Shown here: piece after piece, positions 1-9,672 of the stretch
Position numbering within the stretch: the first letter of the stretch is position 1
How the letters are laid out: every line of letters begins with the position of its first letter
NCBI GenBank assembly: GCA_003427395.1
Contig: BFEA01000447.1
Location: 973,407 to 1,001,964 of the forward strand
DNA: 28,558 nucleotides
Direction: 5' to 3'
Source: Chara braunii
Taxonomy: Eukaryota > Streptophyta > Charophyceae > Charales > Characeae
Position numbers and translations under genes: made by a program
Notes under the pieces: model-generated
Told to the model about the DNA's origin: nothing
Seen by the model: only the letters and a program-made list of their open reading frames with translations
The model's database searches: none

Positions 1-709
1 GAAATTCCAATGCTCCAAATGAGACCAAATTTGGTACACAACAAGCCTTGAACCAAAACAAAAACAGGCCCGAAAGAAAAGAAAAGAAAAGAAAAGAAAA
101 AGAAAAAAAAAGGAAAAACATGAAATTTGACCCCCAAACCCTAATTTCAGTTTTGGCCGTGTTAGTCAGGAGCTGAAACAGGGGTTCCCGTTAACCACGT
201 GTGGCATCCTGTACCGGTTTGGTAGGAATTGGTGTGCAGAAAAGACCTACATCCAGAGTTTTTTTGCGGCCGTAGGATTTTTGGCCTGTGGGTTAATATC
301 AAAACTGAATGGTATATACGCGTAGACTATAGATTGTTTGTATTGTTTTTAGTGTGATATATATGGCATGATATGAAACTATTATTTTTGTGTGTGTTAA
401 TCACCTGTCCATGTTTGCTTTCATCCTCCTCAATGTTAGAAGTGTTGTTCATACATTGAGACCATGTTGAACCAATGTTGAGAATATGTTTAAGCAATAT
501 TAATCTCTATGCATGCTAGAAAGTAGTAGAAACCATGTGAAATTATGAAAAGTTCTTGGTTTAGTGTTCCTTGGTGGTAAGTTTGATTAAAATGACCCTT
601 GTATTTTGTTATAAATGGCATGACAAGTTGTCTAAAAATTATGGTCTTCGTTAACCGCCTCTCCCCCAAACATACCAAAACATGACTCAATATCGAAAAA
701 TGCATCAAA

Positions 710-1306
710 CCTTCTAACATTGCTTATGTGTATGTACTATTGTGTGAAACTTGATATAACTTATAGGTTGTCACCTTCTTTTGGCAACCATTCTTATTGA
801 ACACCCTACAGAGATCCTCTCGCACCATGGTGAATTGAAACATAAATCGACAGGTCTTTCAAATAAATAAAACAATCTAAGAATGAATATCTTATACATT
901 ATTTGGCAATTTGCCCTTCCAACATCAATGCGAGAAATACGATGATCGCCACTATCTCAATTGTGATTCTCAACTGCCGAACCTTCTAACATTGTTACTG
1001 TAGTACTTGTATGGTTTAGTGCTTGCAAGATATTGTAAAGCTTATGTGTATGTACTACTGTGTGAAACTTGATATAACGTATCGGTTGTCACCTTTTTTG
1101 GGTAGCTATTCTTACTGAACACCCTACATAGATCCTGTCGCACCATGGTGAATTGAAACAATAAATTGACAGGTCTTTCAAATCAAAAAATGGATGTAAG
1201 AATGAATATCTTACAACAGTTTTTTACCCTACAGTATTTGCCCTACGAACATCAATGCGAGAAATACGATGATCGTCACTATCTCAATTGTGATTCCCAA
1301 TTGCCG
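710..1306 (+). repeat. Tandem duplication of about 270-325 bp
   Basis: Unit 1 (710-981) and unit 2 (982-1306) both begin ccttctaacattg and run through matching landmarks: cttatgtgtatgtacta, tgtgaaacttgatataac, caccatggtgaattgaaac, and catcaatgcgagaaatacg. Unit 2 has about 46 extra bases after its start. The units differ by scattered substitutions, so the duplication is old. The end of each unit is a piece of the LINE reverse-transcriptase relic, so the duplication involved that element. The same structure recurs at 16624-17220 in copy 2. Confidence 0.85.
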
Positions 1307-1620
1307 ATCTGTGAGGCAAGGGTGTCCACTCTCGTGTGGGATCTATGTCCTCTTCGTTGAGCACCTACGCAATAAGATATGGGCAAATGATGCATTGATG
1401 GTCTTGCTCCTACCACGAGGAACTTGTTGTAGCTTGAGTCCAACGCCTTTGCTGGTGATATTGAAGTGATCGAGGCGCATACTCCCAAAAGTGTTCCCAG
1501 CATGCAGGAAGTGGAGGTACTCCGAAAGGAATTTTCTACATACCTTCAATCTTCTCGTTCGCGCCCAATGCACTTACAAATGGTGATCCGCTGGAATCAA
1601 TTCTGGATATGGTAGTAAAA
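1245..1620 (+). pseudogene. Non-LTR (LINE) reverse transcriptase relic, copy 1
   Basis: The frame starting at 1269 encodes RSVRQGCPLS at 1305-1334, followed by GIYVLFVEHLRNKI. This is the characteristic motif of LINE reverse transcriptases, normally RQGCPLSP.LF followed by E.L...I. Downstream, a shifted frame reads FAGD at 1448-1459 where the family has the catalytic [FY]ADD motif, so one of the two catalytic aspartates appears to be glycine. Further on, KEFSTYLQSS resembles the segment following that motif. Frameshifts separate the pieces, so this is a dead fragment. It belongs to the same element as the C-terminal piece at 2425-2570. Family recognition rests on these short motifs. Confidence 0.7.
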
Positions 1621-1754
1621 AAGATGACCACGCGGGAAAAAACTTCACACCTGGAATATGTAGGCGGGTCGTTAAAGCGAAGTGATGTGTCTTATCCACA
1701 ATATGGTATGCTGACATGGTGTGAGTGTCGACTATAGGGTGTGGTGATGTTTTC

Positions 1755-1756
<2 letters not shown>

Positions 1757-1786
<30 letters not shown>

Positions 1787-1787
1787 T
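1757..1787 (+). repeat. (CTT)n microsatellite
   Basis: About ten uninterrupted CTT units, followed after tgtg by a run of T. The identical repeat is at 17671-17701 in the second block. Identical repeat number at such an unstable sequence supports a single underlying locus. Confidence 0.95.
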
Positions 1788-2223
1788 GTGTTTTTTTTCA
1801 CAAGACACAAGCCCCATCTATTCTTCAGGGCAGTGGTCTGGTAACTTACCGCCAGCAAGTAGAATCAAATAGCGAAATCAAGACGAACGGGGATTTTGGG
1901 GGGGTATCAAGGGTGCCCTAGGGCATCTGTGCCTGCTTCAGGACATGCAGCGGTCTGAACTCGGGTTCCTTACTACACCCACTCAACCCACGTGTCGGCA
2001 GCCGGAAACGCACCCAATCACCCATAGCTCATCCACGGGGGGGAAACAACTAAGGGCCGTGTCAAATCTGTCGCTTCCCCCCGAAGGTATGTCCCATTGT
2101 GTTTCAATGTTTGACACTGGTTTCCTTTTCAGCAAATTTAATCTCATCTAGTCACATCTAGTTCCCTGATGTCCCAACAGCTCTGTTTCCCCACCATCTC
2201 TCCTCCGAATTCCTACCAACTCT

Positions 2224-2443
2224 AAGCAAACAAAGCACTCTCTGCCCACCCAAGAAATCCCTACCCCTTGCCCCCTGGGGACTGGCGAGGGTCCAAGGCG
2301 GCCATATCAAACAAATCTCTGCGAGTTCTCTCCTAAGCAAATAAAGCACTCTCTCCCCACCCACGAAATCCCTACCCCTTGCCCCTGGGGATCGGCGAGG
2401 GTCCAAGGCGGCCATATCAAACAAATCTCTGCGAGTTCCTTTG
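2224..2443 (+). repeat. Two-unit 111-bp tandem repeat
   Basis: Units 2224-2334 and 2335-2443 share agcactctct, gaaatccctacccctt, and the stretch gtccaaggcggccatatc followed by aaacaaatctctgcgag. They differ by a few substitutions and one base in a C run. The repeat lies just upstream of the LINE C-terminal relic and is repeated at 18138-18357. Confidence 0.9.
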
Positions 2444-2570
2444 GAAGAAAGACCCAAGCATGTCGAAGTTTATCTTTAGAGTGTGTTGGGAGAAGTTGAC
2501 CCATCCACGGTCAGCAGGCGACCTCGTTCCGAAACATCCATATTTTCAAGTTGTTGCCCTGCACCTCTGA
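2425..2570 (+). pseudogene. LINE ORF2 C-terminal relic, copy 1
   Basis: One frame encodes FLWKKDPSMSKFIF, then VCWEKLTHPRSAGDL. This matches the pattern F.W...(20)..W..l..P...GGLG seen after the reverse transcriptase domain of LINE proteins, with the usual GGLG reduced to AGDL. It is in the same orientation as, and about 0.9 kb downstream of, the reverse transcriptase motif, which is the right order for one element. The intervening sequence is not recognisable. The match is short, so the call is moderate. Confidence 0.5.
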
Positions 2571-3953
2571 ATTATAGTGTGGCTACTATTGGAGGATGGT
2601 CGGAAGTCGTAGAAGATGCTCGCGGTGCTTACATTCGCGGAGGCAATGAAAATAAACCCTGCAAACATGGAGATTGCAGTTGTGCAGCCTCAACTGCTCA
2701 TCGGCCTAAGGAGGTGGGTTTGAGGTCTATGGAGACATATTGCCTTCCACTTGGTGTGCTTGAGGTTTATGGAGCGAATCCTAGAGCAACCATTGTTTGC
2801 ATATGAACGCATTAAGGACCCGGAGGGTAACCCCTTTTTGTGGCTGGGCAAATTGGGAGGTTTCAACAGGCAATGACTAAGCATCAGTGTCTGGGAGTAG
2901 TATTGTCTGCTGTCAAACTTTTTTTTATCTTATATCCTTTTCCTTTATTTTTTGTTACTCGTTAAATGACACTAAGTCTGTGCCCGTAACTTTCGAGCGA
3001 AAACGAAACTTCGTAGTAATAAAGTAAATAGGTTCGAAACACATTCTAACGTATTATCTGCTTATATTCCTAACGATGTAATATCCATAAAGGATGAACA
3101 AATCTTTTTGGAAATATACTTCAAAGACGTTGGGAAGAATGTCACATCAACGTGGGAATCAACCTTGATTGGGTTTTTGACTTAATGAGAGGGGTTGAGG
3201 GGGTTTGCCAAAGTCATTTATCTCCACCCGACGTGACCAAAGAGACCTAAGTTTTGCTTCTTACGAGTGGGGGCCACATGTGAACAGACATTGTCGGAAA
3301 CCTGATGTCTATCGTATGGGTAGGCCCATGAAGGTGTTTTGATGACCTCACGTCTATTGTAGCTCTAGTAATTGGAATGTACATACCTGATTTATATGTC
3401 AACATGCTCGATGCAGTCGAAAATATATAAGAATGACTCATCTGTCACGTCCCTGAGCCGCGCCTCAAAAGGTCCTAGAGGATACCCAACATACGCTCCC
3501 CTTCGCACAACTCCCGAATGTTATCACATGAGATTGGTTGGATAGTCATCAACCTGTGATAATTGAGCTTAAAGATGTACTTCTTCACCTTGTTGTGCAC
3601 CTACTGCTCTCGTTAAAGGAGTGGATCTATTGAGTCACGTGACTTTGCCATATCCACGACATAGTCCCCTTAACGAGCATGCATGCATCAGCAACCACTC
3701 AACCTTTTTTTGCAGACGCGAGTGGGGATTATTACCTTAACCAACTCTGGCGCGCCTTTCTTTACGCTCACGATTGGCCCTTTATGCCGAAGCATGATTT
3801 TGCCATCAATGGGGTAGTCCAAATACTATCCATTGGGTTGGACATTGTGGCCGACCCACCAGGTGTGGTGCTCCACCTAGGATAGAGATGGAGATGGAGG
3901 ATGAGAGTGGAGCAAGATGGCACAGCGCAGCTCCCACGCGAGACTCCAGCGCA
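2571..3953. other. Gene-free stretch of the duplicated block
   Basis: No recognisable gene. Open frames here are short and show no domain. The part up to about 2900 may be the decayed 3' end of the LINE. The rest is unremarkable mixed-composition DNA with a few T runs. The same sequence is at 18485-19867. Confidence 0.6.
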
Positions 3954-4066
3954 GGTATTCCAAACTGTGCAAATGTAGAATGACCCAAAATACACACTCT
4001 GGCAGGGGTATACCCCACCAGAGTCTGTACTTTGGGTTATTCTACGTTCGCACAGTTTGGAGTACC
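3954..4066. repeat. 113-bp foldback (near-loopless inverted repeat), copy 1
   Basis: The left arm (3954-4010) and the right arm (4011-4066) are reverse complements with about seven mismatches and one gap, roughly 86% paired. They meet at ggggtatacccc with essentially no loop. Ends are ggtat and gtacc, and gca flanks both sides, which could be a 3-bp target-site duplication. This fits a foldback-type miniature transposon or a hairpin transcript precursor. Nothing here distinguishes the two. Confidence 0.85.
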
Positions 4067-4516
4067 GCAACGGACTAACTGGACTGGACTGGACTGGCTG
4101 GTACCGACAGACGTACCGGCCTGGACTAAACCACCCCGAATACAAAACAGGTATGTGATAACAGGCCAAGGGGCTGGACTCACAGGCCAACCAGAGGTCC
4201 GCTACACGATCCTCGGTCTATGATGGATCGCCGAGATATAAGCGTGCTTCCACCAAGAAGCGAAACTCTACCAAAGAAAAAGAAAAAGAAAACCCGAGTA
4301 GTCTAGGATGCGGAGCAAACTCCATGTTGAGTCCATGCGCTGCAACCTAGGATAGAAAATGTCACAAAAACAACAATGTCACAGCTAGCAACCCAAGTGA
4401 AAGCAGAAACAACCACCTAGTATACATGTCCTAGGAAAGCAGAAAATAATGACAACTAAATCCTAGAGTGGTGGAGGCAGTAGCCTCGGTCTGGAAACAA
4501 CTGACTAGTGTATAAG

Positions 4517-4554
4517 CTGTCTCTTATACACATCTAGATGTGTATAAGAGACAG
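4517..4554. other. Nextera mate-pair junction adapter (two inverted Tn5 mosaic ends)
   Basis: The 38 bp are the 19-bp Tn5 mosaic end ctgtctcttatacacatct followed directly by its reverse complement agatgtgtataagagacag. This perfect palindrome is the circularisation junction of Nextera mate-pair libraries and is not expected in a eukaryotic genome. Its minus-strand translation gives the peptide SYTHLDVYKRQ, an adapter signature in one reading frame (4505-4744). It marks a false join between 4516 and 4555. Confidence 0.98.
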
Positions 4555-5072
4555 GGCATAAGGTAAGCATTAGCAAGTCATGCAAGCAGTAGGGCATGCG
4601 AGTGGAAAGGATTGGCAAGCAACACCGCAGGGAGCAAGGCAACATAATAAGCAAAGGTAGGCTACCTTGAGGGAGCAGCAGAGGGGAAAAGCTAACACCC
4701 CAGCATGAACACTGGCCCACATACGCAACGAGGCTACGGCCCACTCACACCGTATGCCACCGCCCTCAAGTGTCAGGGAGCCACAAGGCGAATGCTCGTC
4801 ACAGTTGGGAAACACAGGCATCACGAACATACCATTTGCTAACAGTTTGAATGAAAGGCACTTGAATCCCACCCATGACAAAAGCCCTCTGATCCCGTCC
4901 ATGGACACTCAGGCCAGGCCTTTTACATCACAAGACCTCGCAGCAACACCAGGAGCTCGAATACCAAAGGCACCCTAGAGGCCCAGTCCTTTCTCCATGT
5001 GCTCTAAAACACCAACCGGTGGCAGTTACACCCACGACGGACACTCTCTGAACCTCCTTGTGAGGATCCCAT
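4555..5072. other. Unrecognised stretch right of the adapter
   Basis: No gene or known repeat recognised. A minus-strand open frame of 112 codons (4570-4908) has no motif I know. Because the adapter precedes it, this sequence may come from kilobases away and in the opposite orientation relative to 1-4516. Confidence 0.5.
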
Positions 5073-5157
5073 TGCTGAACACCTCTTTTTTTTTCTTTAA
5101 AAAAAAAAAAAAAAACAAAAAAACGCCCCCGTCAGTGTTAGCACTGCTGAACACCTC
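5073..5157 (-). mobile_element. Very short poly-A retroposon with 13-bp direct repeats
   Basis: The 13-mer tgctgaacacctc occurs at 5073-5085 and again at 5145-5157. Read on the minus strand, the 59 bases between begin gtgctaacactgacggggg, pass through a T run and end aaagaaaaaaaaa immediately before the second direct repeat. A 3' A tail abutting a 13-bp target-site duplication is the layout left by LINE-mediated insertion. The insert is too short and simple to assign a source. Confidence 0.45.
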
Positions 5158-5480
5158 AATTCCACCCCAAATAAAGAGTAGCAGTTTGAGAGAAGCTGGG
5201 CAAAAGCTCCCAGTCATGTAGGCTAGTTGGTTGTTTTTTTTTGTCCCCTCTTGCTTCTCCAGTTGCATCTCTTTTGTTAGTCCAGTTTCTCTGTGTGCTC
5301 GCAGTTTGTTGTGGTTATGGGATGCTGGACCCAGTTTCCACAGTCCAGCCGAATCGGGGTAATGGCCCTAGCACTCCGGGTTGAGATGTAGAGGGCCTCC
5401 TCAATTTGAATGTAATACAAAGCGGGGAAAAAAAAAGTGTCCATGGACTCCATGCTGTCATCCAGGCCAAGAGTAGAAGC
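5158..5480. other. No gene seen
   Basis: Mixed-composition sequence with short T and A runs. Minus-strand frames here have no recognisable domain. Confidence 0.5.
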
Positions 5481-5706
5481 AGCTAAGCGAATTTGCACAT
5501 CTAGCTCCCCAACAGCTGAGGTTACATGATGGCACTACCCATCCCAGCATGAGCCCGACGTCCTCCACCGTGCAAGCACGGATTCGAACCGGCGACCTCA
5601 GCCTCAAGAGCCAGGGATCTTAACCACTACAGCCAGGACATGGTGCTCAAAAGTGGAACCATACCAGTCCTGATATCCAACCCACCCCTGCAAGGCTGTA
5701 GTGTCC
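5481..5706 (-). mobile_element. tRNA-containing SINE-like retroposon, copy 1
   Basis: About 93% identical (roughly 17 differences in 230 bp) to 12732-12959. On the minus strand it contains tggctgtagtgg, a Pol III A-box-like sequence (complement of 5624-5635), and ggttcgaatcc, a perfect B box (complement of 5580-5590). They are 45 nt apart, the spacing of a normal tRNA. The tRNA-like part does not sit at the element's 5' end: about 66 bp of conserved sequence precede it, which is unusual for a SINE. I see no clear target-site duplication for this copy. Confidence 0.75.
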
Positions 5707-5962
5707 TATTCAACGCACACCACACACAACACCACAGGGACACGGCAATTCTCGCACACCTCGCTCTCACCATTCAGCACAAATCCTTACCACTGCTACT
5801 CCCTCCCGTCCACCTGCACGGGCGAAGCTCGAGAAGTCGCACACAAGACCATCTGTAATTGAGCCGAAAACAAAACGAATCCAATAACTGTGCATGCGAG
5901 TGTTGACGCCTTTTCGTCCTCGTGCACACACAGTGGGTCGCGCTGCCTGCATAACCTAGATA
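5707..5962. other. No gene seen
   Basis: Contains CA-rich imperfect repeats near 5716-5745 and no recognisable coding or RNA gene. Confidence 0.5.
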
Positions 5963-6058
5963 GAAGGTTGGGACTTGGAAGATTGGGACTTGGAAGGTTG
6001 GGACTTGGAAGTCTGAACTAACTGTAGGACTTGGAAGGTTGGGACTGGAGGTTGAGAC
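5963..6058 (+). repeat. 15-bp minisatellite
   Basis: Three consecutive 15-bp units of gaaggttgggacttg (5963-6007, one substitution) are followed by a diverged spacer and then two more partial units up to 6058. Confidence 0.9.
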
Positions 6059-6465
6059 CTGTTCCAGAAGTAGAGGTTAGGACAGACCTTCTGTATGGAA
6101 GAACTCTGTGGTGGGGAAGTGGTTGTTGATTAGTGATTGGACCTGACTGCAGAACCTGCTTGGGTGGAATTGCAGGTAGTGGAAGAAGATGAAATACTTG
6201 TGTCCTTCGCATATTCCTTGAGGAGGCGACAGAATTTTGCGACATCCTCGATTCCGAATCCTCGTCCTGCACGTACCACTGCAAGCTAAGGACCAAAGAG
6301 CAAATATTTTTGGTTGCACGACCGAGGTACAAACTCTGCAGTGATCGGGGTCCTTTTTGGCGAGAGACTCGGAGACTGTGAAATCATCAAGGCATGGTGG
6401 GACCAGATAAGATTATGCTCAGCAGGGAAGTTCTTTCATTTGATGCGTGCTTGGTGTTGTCCTAG
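6059..6465. other. No gene seen
   Basis: No domain or RNA feature recognised. Short minus-strand frames are not supported by any motif. Confidence 0.5.
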
Positions 6466-7690
6466 AGGGAACACATGGTATGCGCTTCTGTGTATGTGAG
6501 AGAGAGCATGGAGAGGGATAGAGGGGGTGACAATAACTATGGAGATGATGGGAACCTGGGCTGGGGGAGGGATGTGCTAGAAAAGCGATCTACGGGGTTA
6601 AGTGTACTTTTCTTCTATCACGATGTCGGCGGTGATCGGCGTATTAATCCTGCATCGCTGGATCAGGTCTTTGGTATTCCTTCTGAGGTGTGTGGTGCTG
6701 GCAAGAGGGGATGGACACCAGGAAGTCGAAGAAGGGGGGAGGGTTTGGGGGGGGGGAGGAGGGGGAGGAGACTGAGAGGTCATGCAAGGAGGCGGCATCA
6801 TTTAACTTCGTGTGTGCATGCCATCTTTCGTGGGAGCACATCAAATGTGGGGAGAGGGGAAAGAGTGGAGGGTAGAGAGAGACGATGAGATCATCTAAGA
6901 GGAAGAGAACCAGGGATGCAGGACAGGAATTCAAGATACCTTCAAACGGAAAGCGTCTATGTTTGACAGTTCGGCCTATGCTCCCTTGAGAACATACATG
7001 TGCTTTTGTTAGTGTATGCAGTGTCGGGATATAGGTAGAGAGACAGAGACATGTAGGCAGACTGTGAGGCAGAGGCAGACGGACACATGGACAGACAGAA
7101 ACTGTAGTTTTGTTGGTGTATGGCGTTCGTGGTGGGGGGAGAAGTGTGTGTGTCTGTGAGAAAGAGAGTGAGAGAGAGAACGAGAGAAAGAGTGAGGGAA
7201 GAGGGGACGAGGGAGGAAAGAAGGTAGGGTGACGGATAGGGGGAGGGGGAGGGGAAGCATGCATGAGGGAGTTGTTTCTCTGTTTCATGCATTTCACAGA
7301 CGTCTCTGCAAACACATTGTATGTGTTTTCCTGTGTACGTCTTGGGAGTGGGAAGGAGAGGGGGGGGGGAATGGGAGGTGGGGACGGGCGGGGGCGTGGG
7401 AGGGTGGGAAGGGGTGTATGCATAAGGGAGTCATGGGGGCATCACATTGTATGTGTTTGCCTGTGTATGTTTAGGGAGTGGGAGGCAGAGAAGGGGAAAA
7501 GGAGAGAGTGAAAGTGCAAGGTCATGCAAGACGGAGGCAGCATGCTTGCCTAGTTCCTTGCAAGCACATTTTATGTGTTTTTGCAAGTGTATCATTATGG
7601 GTGTGTGAGAGAGCCGGACAGTTGACAAACAGACAGGCGGACAGACAGACGGAAATGTCAAAAGGGTGAAGGAAATGTAGACAGTGACAG
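6466..7690 (+). repeat. Purine-rich domain with degenerate 120-130-bp repeats
   Basis: The plus strand is dominated by G and A. A recurrent cassette containing cacattgtatgtgttt, then cctgtgtatgt, then ggagtggga appears near 7310, 7440 and, more diverged, 7563, 7095, 6990 and 6470. A second landmark, catgcaagg/acgga..ggc.gcat, is near 6781 and 7523. The long minus-strand open frame across this region (6644-7423) is Pro/Ser/Leu-rich simply because it is the complement of a purine tract. I do not regard it as a gene. Confidence 0.7.
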
Positions 7691-7833
7691 AGATTGGGCA
7701 TTCAGTTTACATAAGCCAGGGTGGCGGAGATAGAGAGAAAAGTGTAGCAAGAGTCATGAACAGTGTCTTTCACTGCCCCACTTGTAGTAATGTTGCCATG
7801 TGACACAAAGAGGAGGGGGGGGGAAAGGGTTTG

Positions 7834-8313
7834 GTCAAGGTGATGCGTGATGCGCTTTGGGTACTGGATTCCAGAAGCATCCAAGTTTACATGAAGTATG
7901 CGGCATCGTGCAAGGTCAAGGTGATGCGCTTCGGGTACTGGCTTGACGAGTGTTTAGGACTATGTGGTGCAGAGACTGGCATCATGCCAGGTCTACGGTG
8001 GACATAAGTGATGCTCTTCTGCATAGTCTAGCTTGGTGAGTGCTTGTCTGATATCATGCCAGGTCTAAAGTGCAAATTAAGTGCTGCTAGTCGACATAGT
8101 CTGCCCCAGTTCTTGTGATTATCTCAAGTCTTCGGCTCACTATCAATATCGAGCATGAATTCAGCCACAGCCCATTCAATAAACCGTCGACTAGGAATCA
8201 GTCGAGCTGCTCGGCTTACGCCAGATAGCCTCCCCTCTAAAATCTCGATGGCGTATCTGGGCCGTCAGTACGAGGTTTGGTGGTTAGCGTGGTCACTTTC
8301 TTGGTTGTGGATA
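7834..8313 (+). repeat. Degenerate repeats leading into the 45-bp minisatellite
   Basis: ggtcaaggtgatgcg followed by gggtactgg occurs at about 7834 and 7915, atcatgccaggtct occurs twice near 7981 and 8054, and early forms of the 45-bp unit (gcatagtcta, gacatagtctgcccc) are near 8020 and 8090. 8100-8280 has no repeat or gene that I recognise. Confidence 0.6.
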
Positions 8314-8772
8314 TGCTCTTCTACATAGTCTATCCCAGTGCTTGCGACTATGTGGTGATAGTCTGTCCCAGTGCTTGTGACTATGTGGTGATGCTCTTCT
8401 ACATAGTCTGCCCCAGTGGTTGTGACTATGCGGTACATAGTCTGGCCCGTGCTTGTGACTATGTGGTTTTGAACCTAAGGCCGAGTGTGGATCGTCTACA
8501 TAGTCTGGCTCGTGTACGTGGGACTACGTGGTGATGCTCTTCTACATAGTCTGCCCCAGTGCATGTGAGTATGTCGTATAGAATCAGAAGCCGAGTACCG
8601 ATCTTCTACATAGTCTGCCCAAGTACTTGTGACTATGTGGTGGTGCTTTTCTACATAGTCTGTCCCAGTGCTTGTGACTATGTAGTGGTGCTCTTCTACA
8701 TAGTCTGCCGCAGTGCTTGTGACTATGTGGTGGTGCTCTTCTACATAGTCGGCACCAGTGCTTGTGACTATG
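8314..8772 (+). repeat. 45-bp minisatellite with a hairpin in each unit
   Basis: About nine units contain tgctcttctacatagtc, then tgccccagtgcttgt, then gactatgtggt. In most units acatagtc and gactatgt are perfect 8-bp reverse complements about 15 nt apart, so each repeat can form its own stem-loop. Unit length is a multiple of three, which creates repetitive open frames (PS.CDYVV and similar) on both strands. These are by-products of the repeat. Confidence 0.9.
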
Positions 8773-9050
8773 CGGTGTAGAATCTGAAGCCGAGTACAGA
8801 TAATAATGTAGTGAAAGCTTTGGGAGTCGTGAGTCCCGTAGAACGTCGGCCCCAGTGCTTGTGGCAATGCGGTATAGAATCTGAAGCCGAGTACGGATAG
8901 TAATGTAGTGAACGCTTTGGGAGTCGCGAGTCCTGTAGAATGTCGGCGCCAGTGCTTGTGACTATGCGGTATACAATCTGAAGCTGAGTACGGATAACAA
9001 TGCAGTGAAAGCTTTGGGTTTCCTGAGTCCCGTAGAACATCGGAAGCACT
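8757..9050 (+). repeat. Three-unit tandem repeat of about 97 bp
   Basis: Units start with agtgcttgtg at 8757, 8853 and 8951. They share gaatctgaagc.gagtac, aatg.agtgaa.gctttggg and gtcc.gtagaa. The first bases of each unit are those of the neighbouring 45-bp repeat, so this array seems to have grown from it by picking up new sequence. Confidence 0.9.
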
Positions 9051-9172
9051 ATCCTATCAAAACTGCTACATGTAGTCTGGAGTTTGCGAAGCGAGTACCC
9101 AGCGAAACTGTTTTGGTAGGTAAGTATAGTATGTACTACGCATAGATAAAGCAGTTCACCTACTACTTCATG

Positions 9173-9260
9173 CAGAATGGTCAGTGTCTGAGCTGTGGAT
9201 GTTGTATAATAGTCGTGGACTATTCCTGATCTGTGCTGTTTCAAAGCTCCAACCATTAAG

Positions 9261-9304
<44 letters not shown>

Positions 9305-9634
9305 TTGACAGTGCATTCAGTTAGGGTGTCATTAGCAAATAAAATGGAATGCAATATAGAATGGGATAGAACGGGACCAACGGGCCTAGCGCAGTTGGTA
9401 CACCCAGAATAGTCGGTGTCTAAGCTGAGCATGTGTTGTGACTATTCCTGATCTGTGCTGTTTCAAAACTGCAAGCATTAAGAATTTAAAAAATAAAAAT
9501 AAAAATAAAAAATAAAAAATAAAGAATTTAAGATTGACAGTGCATTCAGTTTGGGTGTCATTAGCAAATAAAATGGAATGCAATATAGACTGGGATAGAA
9601 CGGGACCAACAGGCCTAGCGCAGTTGGTACACAC
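9173..9634 (+). repeat. Two-unit 231-bp tandem repeat ending in a tRNA-like start
   Basis: Units 9173-9403 and 9404-9634 share tgctgtttcaaa, attgacagtgcattcagtt, aataaaatggaatgcaatat and cctagcgcagttggtaca. The middle of unit 1 is a run of 42 A (9261-9302). In unit 2 the same place is an interrupted AAAAT-rich tract. Each unit ends with the sequence that begins the tRNA-like feature, so the two may be SINE copies arranged in tandem. Confidence 0.88.
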
Positions 9635-9672
9635 ATGAACTGTTGAGATACAGATTCAAGTTCGAATCCACG
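9609..9672 (+). mobile_element. tRNA-like sequence (SINE head or tRNA pseudogene)
   Basis: tagcgcagttgg at 9616-9627 is a perfect Pol III A box and agttcgaatcc at 9659-9669 is a near-perfect B box. They are 43 nt apart, as in a tRNA. The T stem pairs poorly and the flanks do not form a 7-bp acceptor stem, so it is not a functional tRNA. A second copy of only the A-box half sits at about 9378-9403, where the tandem unit replaces the rest. Confidence 0.65.

Larger units (their letters stand above)
1..4516. repeat. Large duplicated block, copy 1 (probable assembly duplicate)
   Basis: This block matches 15915-20430 at a constant offset of 15914. Every stretch I compared, including homopolymers, microsatellites and all open frames, was identical. 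The match starts at the window edge, so the true left end is unknown. It stops at 4516, one base before a mate-pair junction adapter, while copy 2 continues smoothly into other sequence. A genuine 4.5-kb duplication with no visible difference in repeat-rich DNA is possible. The coincidence with the adapter makes assembly duplication the better explanation. Its contents are described in the separate entries below. Confidence 0.95.

Noticed and set aside
4505-4744. Minus-strand open frame of 79 codons
   Set aside because: Its last residues are translated from the mate-pair adapter, and the remainder has no domain.
5565-5640. Functional tRNA gene on the minus strand
   Set aside because: It lies within a 230-bp repeat with a second dispersed copy, and I could not fold a proper acceptor stem, so a retroposon is the better reading.
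6644-7423. Minus-strand open frame of 259 codons, Pro/Ser/Leu-rich
   Set aside because: It is the complement of a purine-rich repeat field. Low-complexity composition removes stops without implying a gene.
8314-8772. Possible CRISPR array
   Set aside because: Whole 45-bp units repeat without unique spacers, there are no cas genes, and the context is a eukaryotic genome.
8277-8867. Repetitive open frames on both strands over the 45-bp array
   Set aside because: The unit length is a multiple of three, so any open frame stays open. Both strands give similar frames, which argues against coding.
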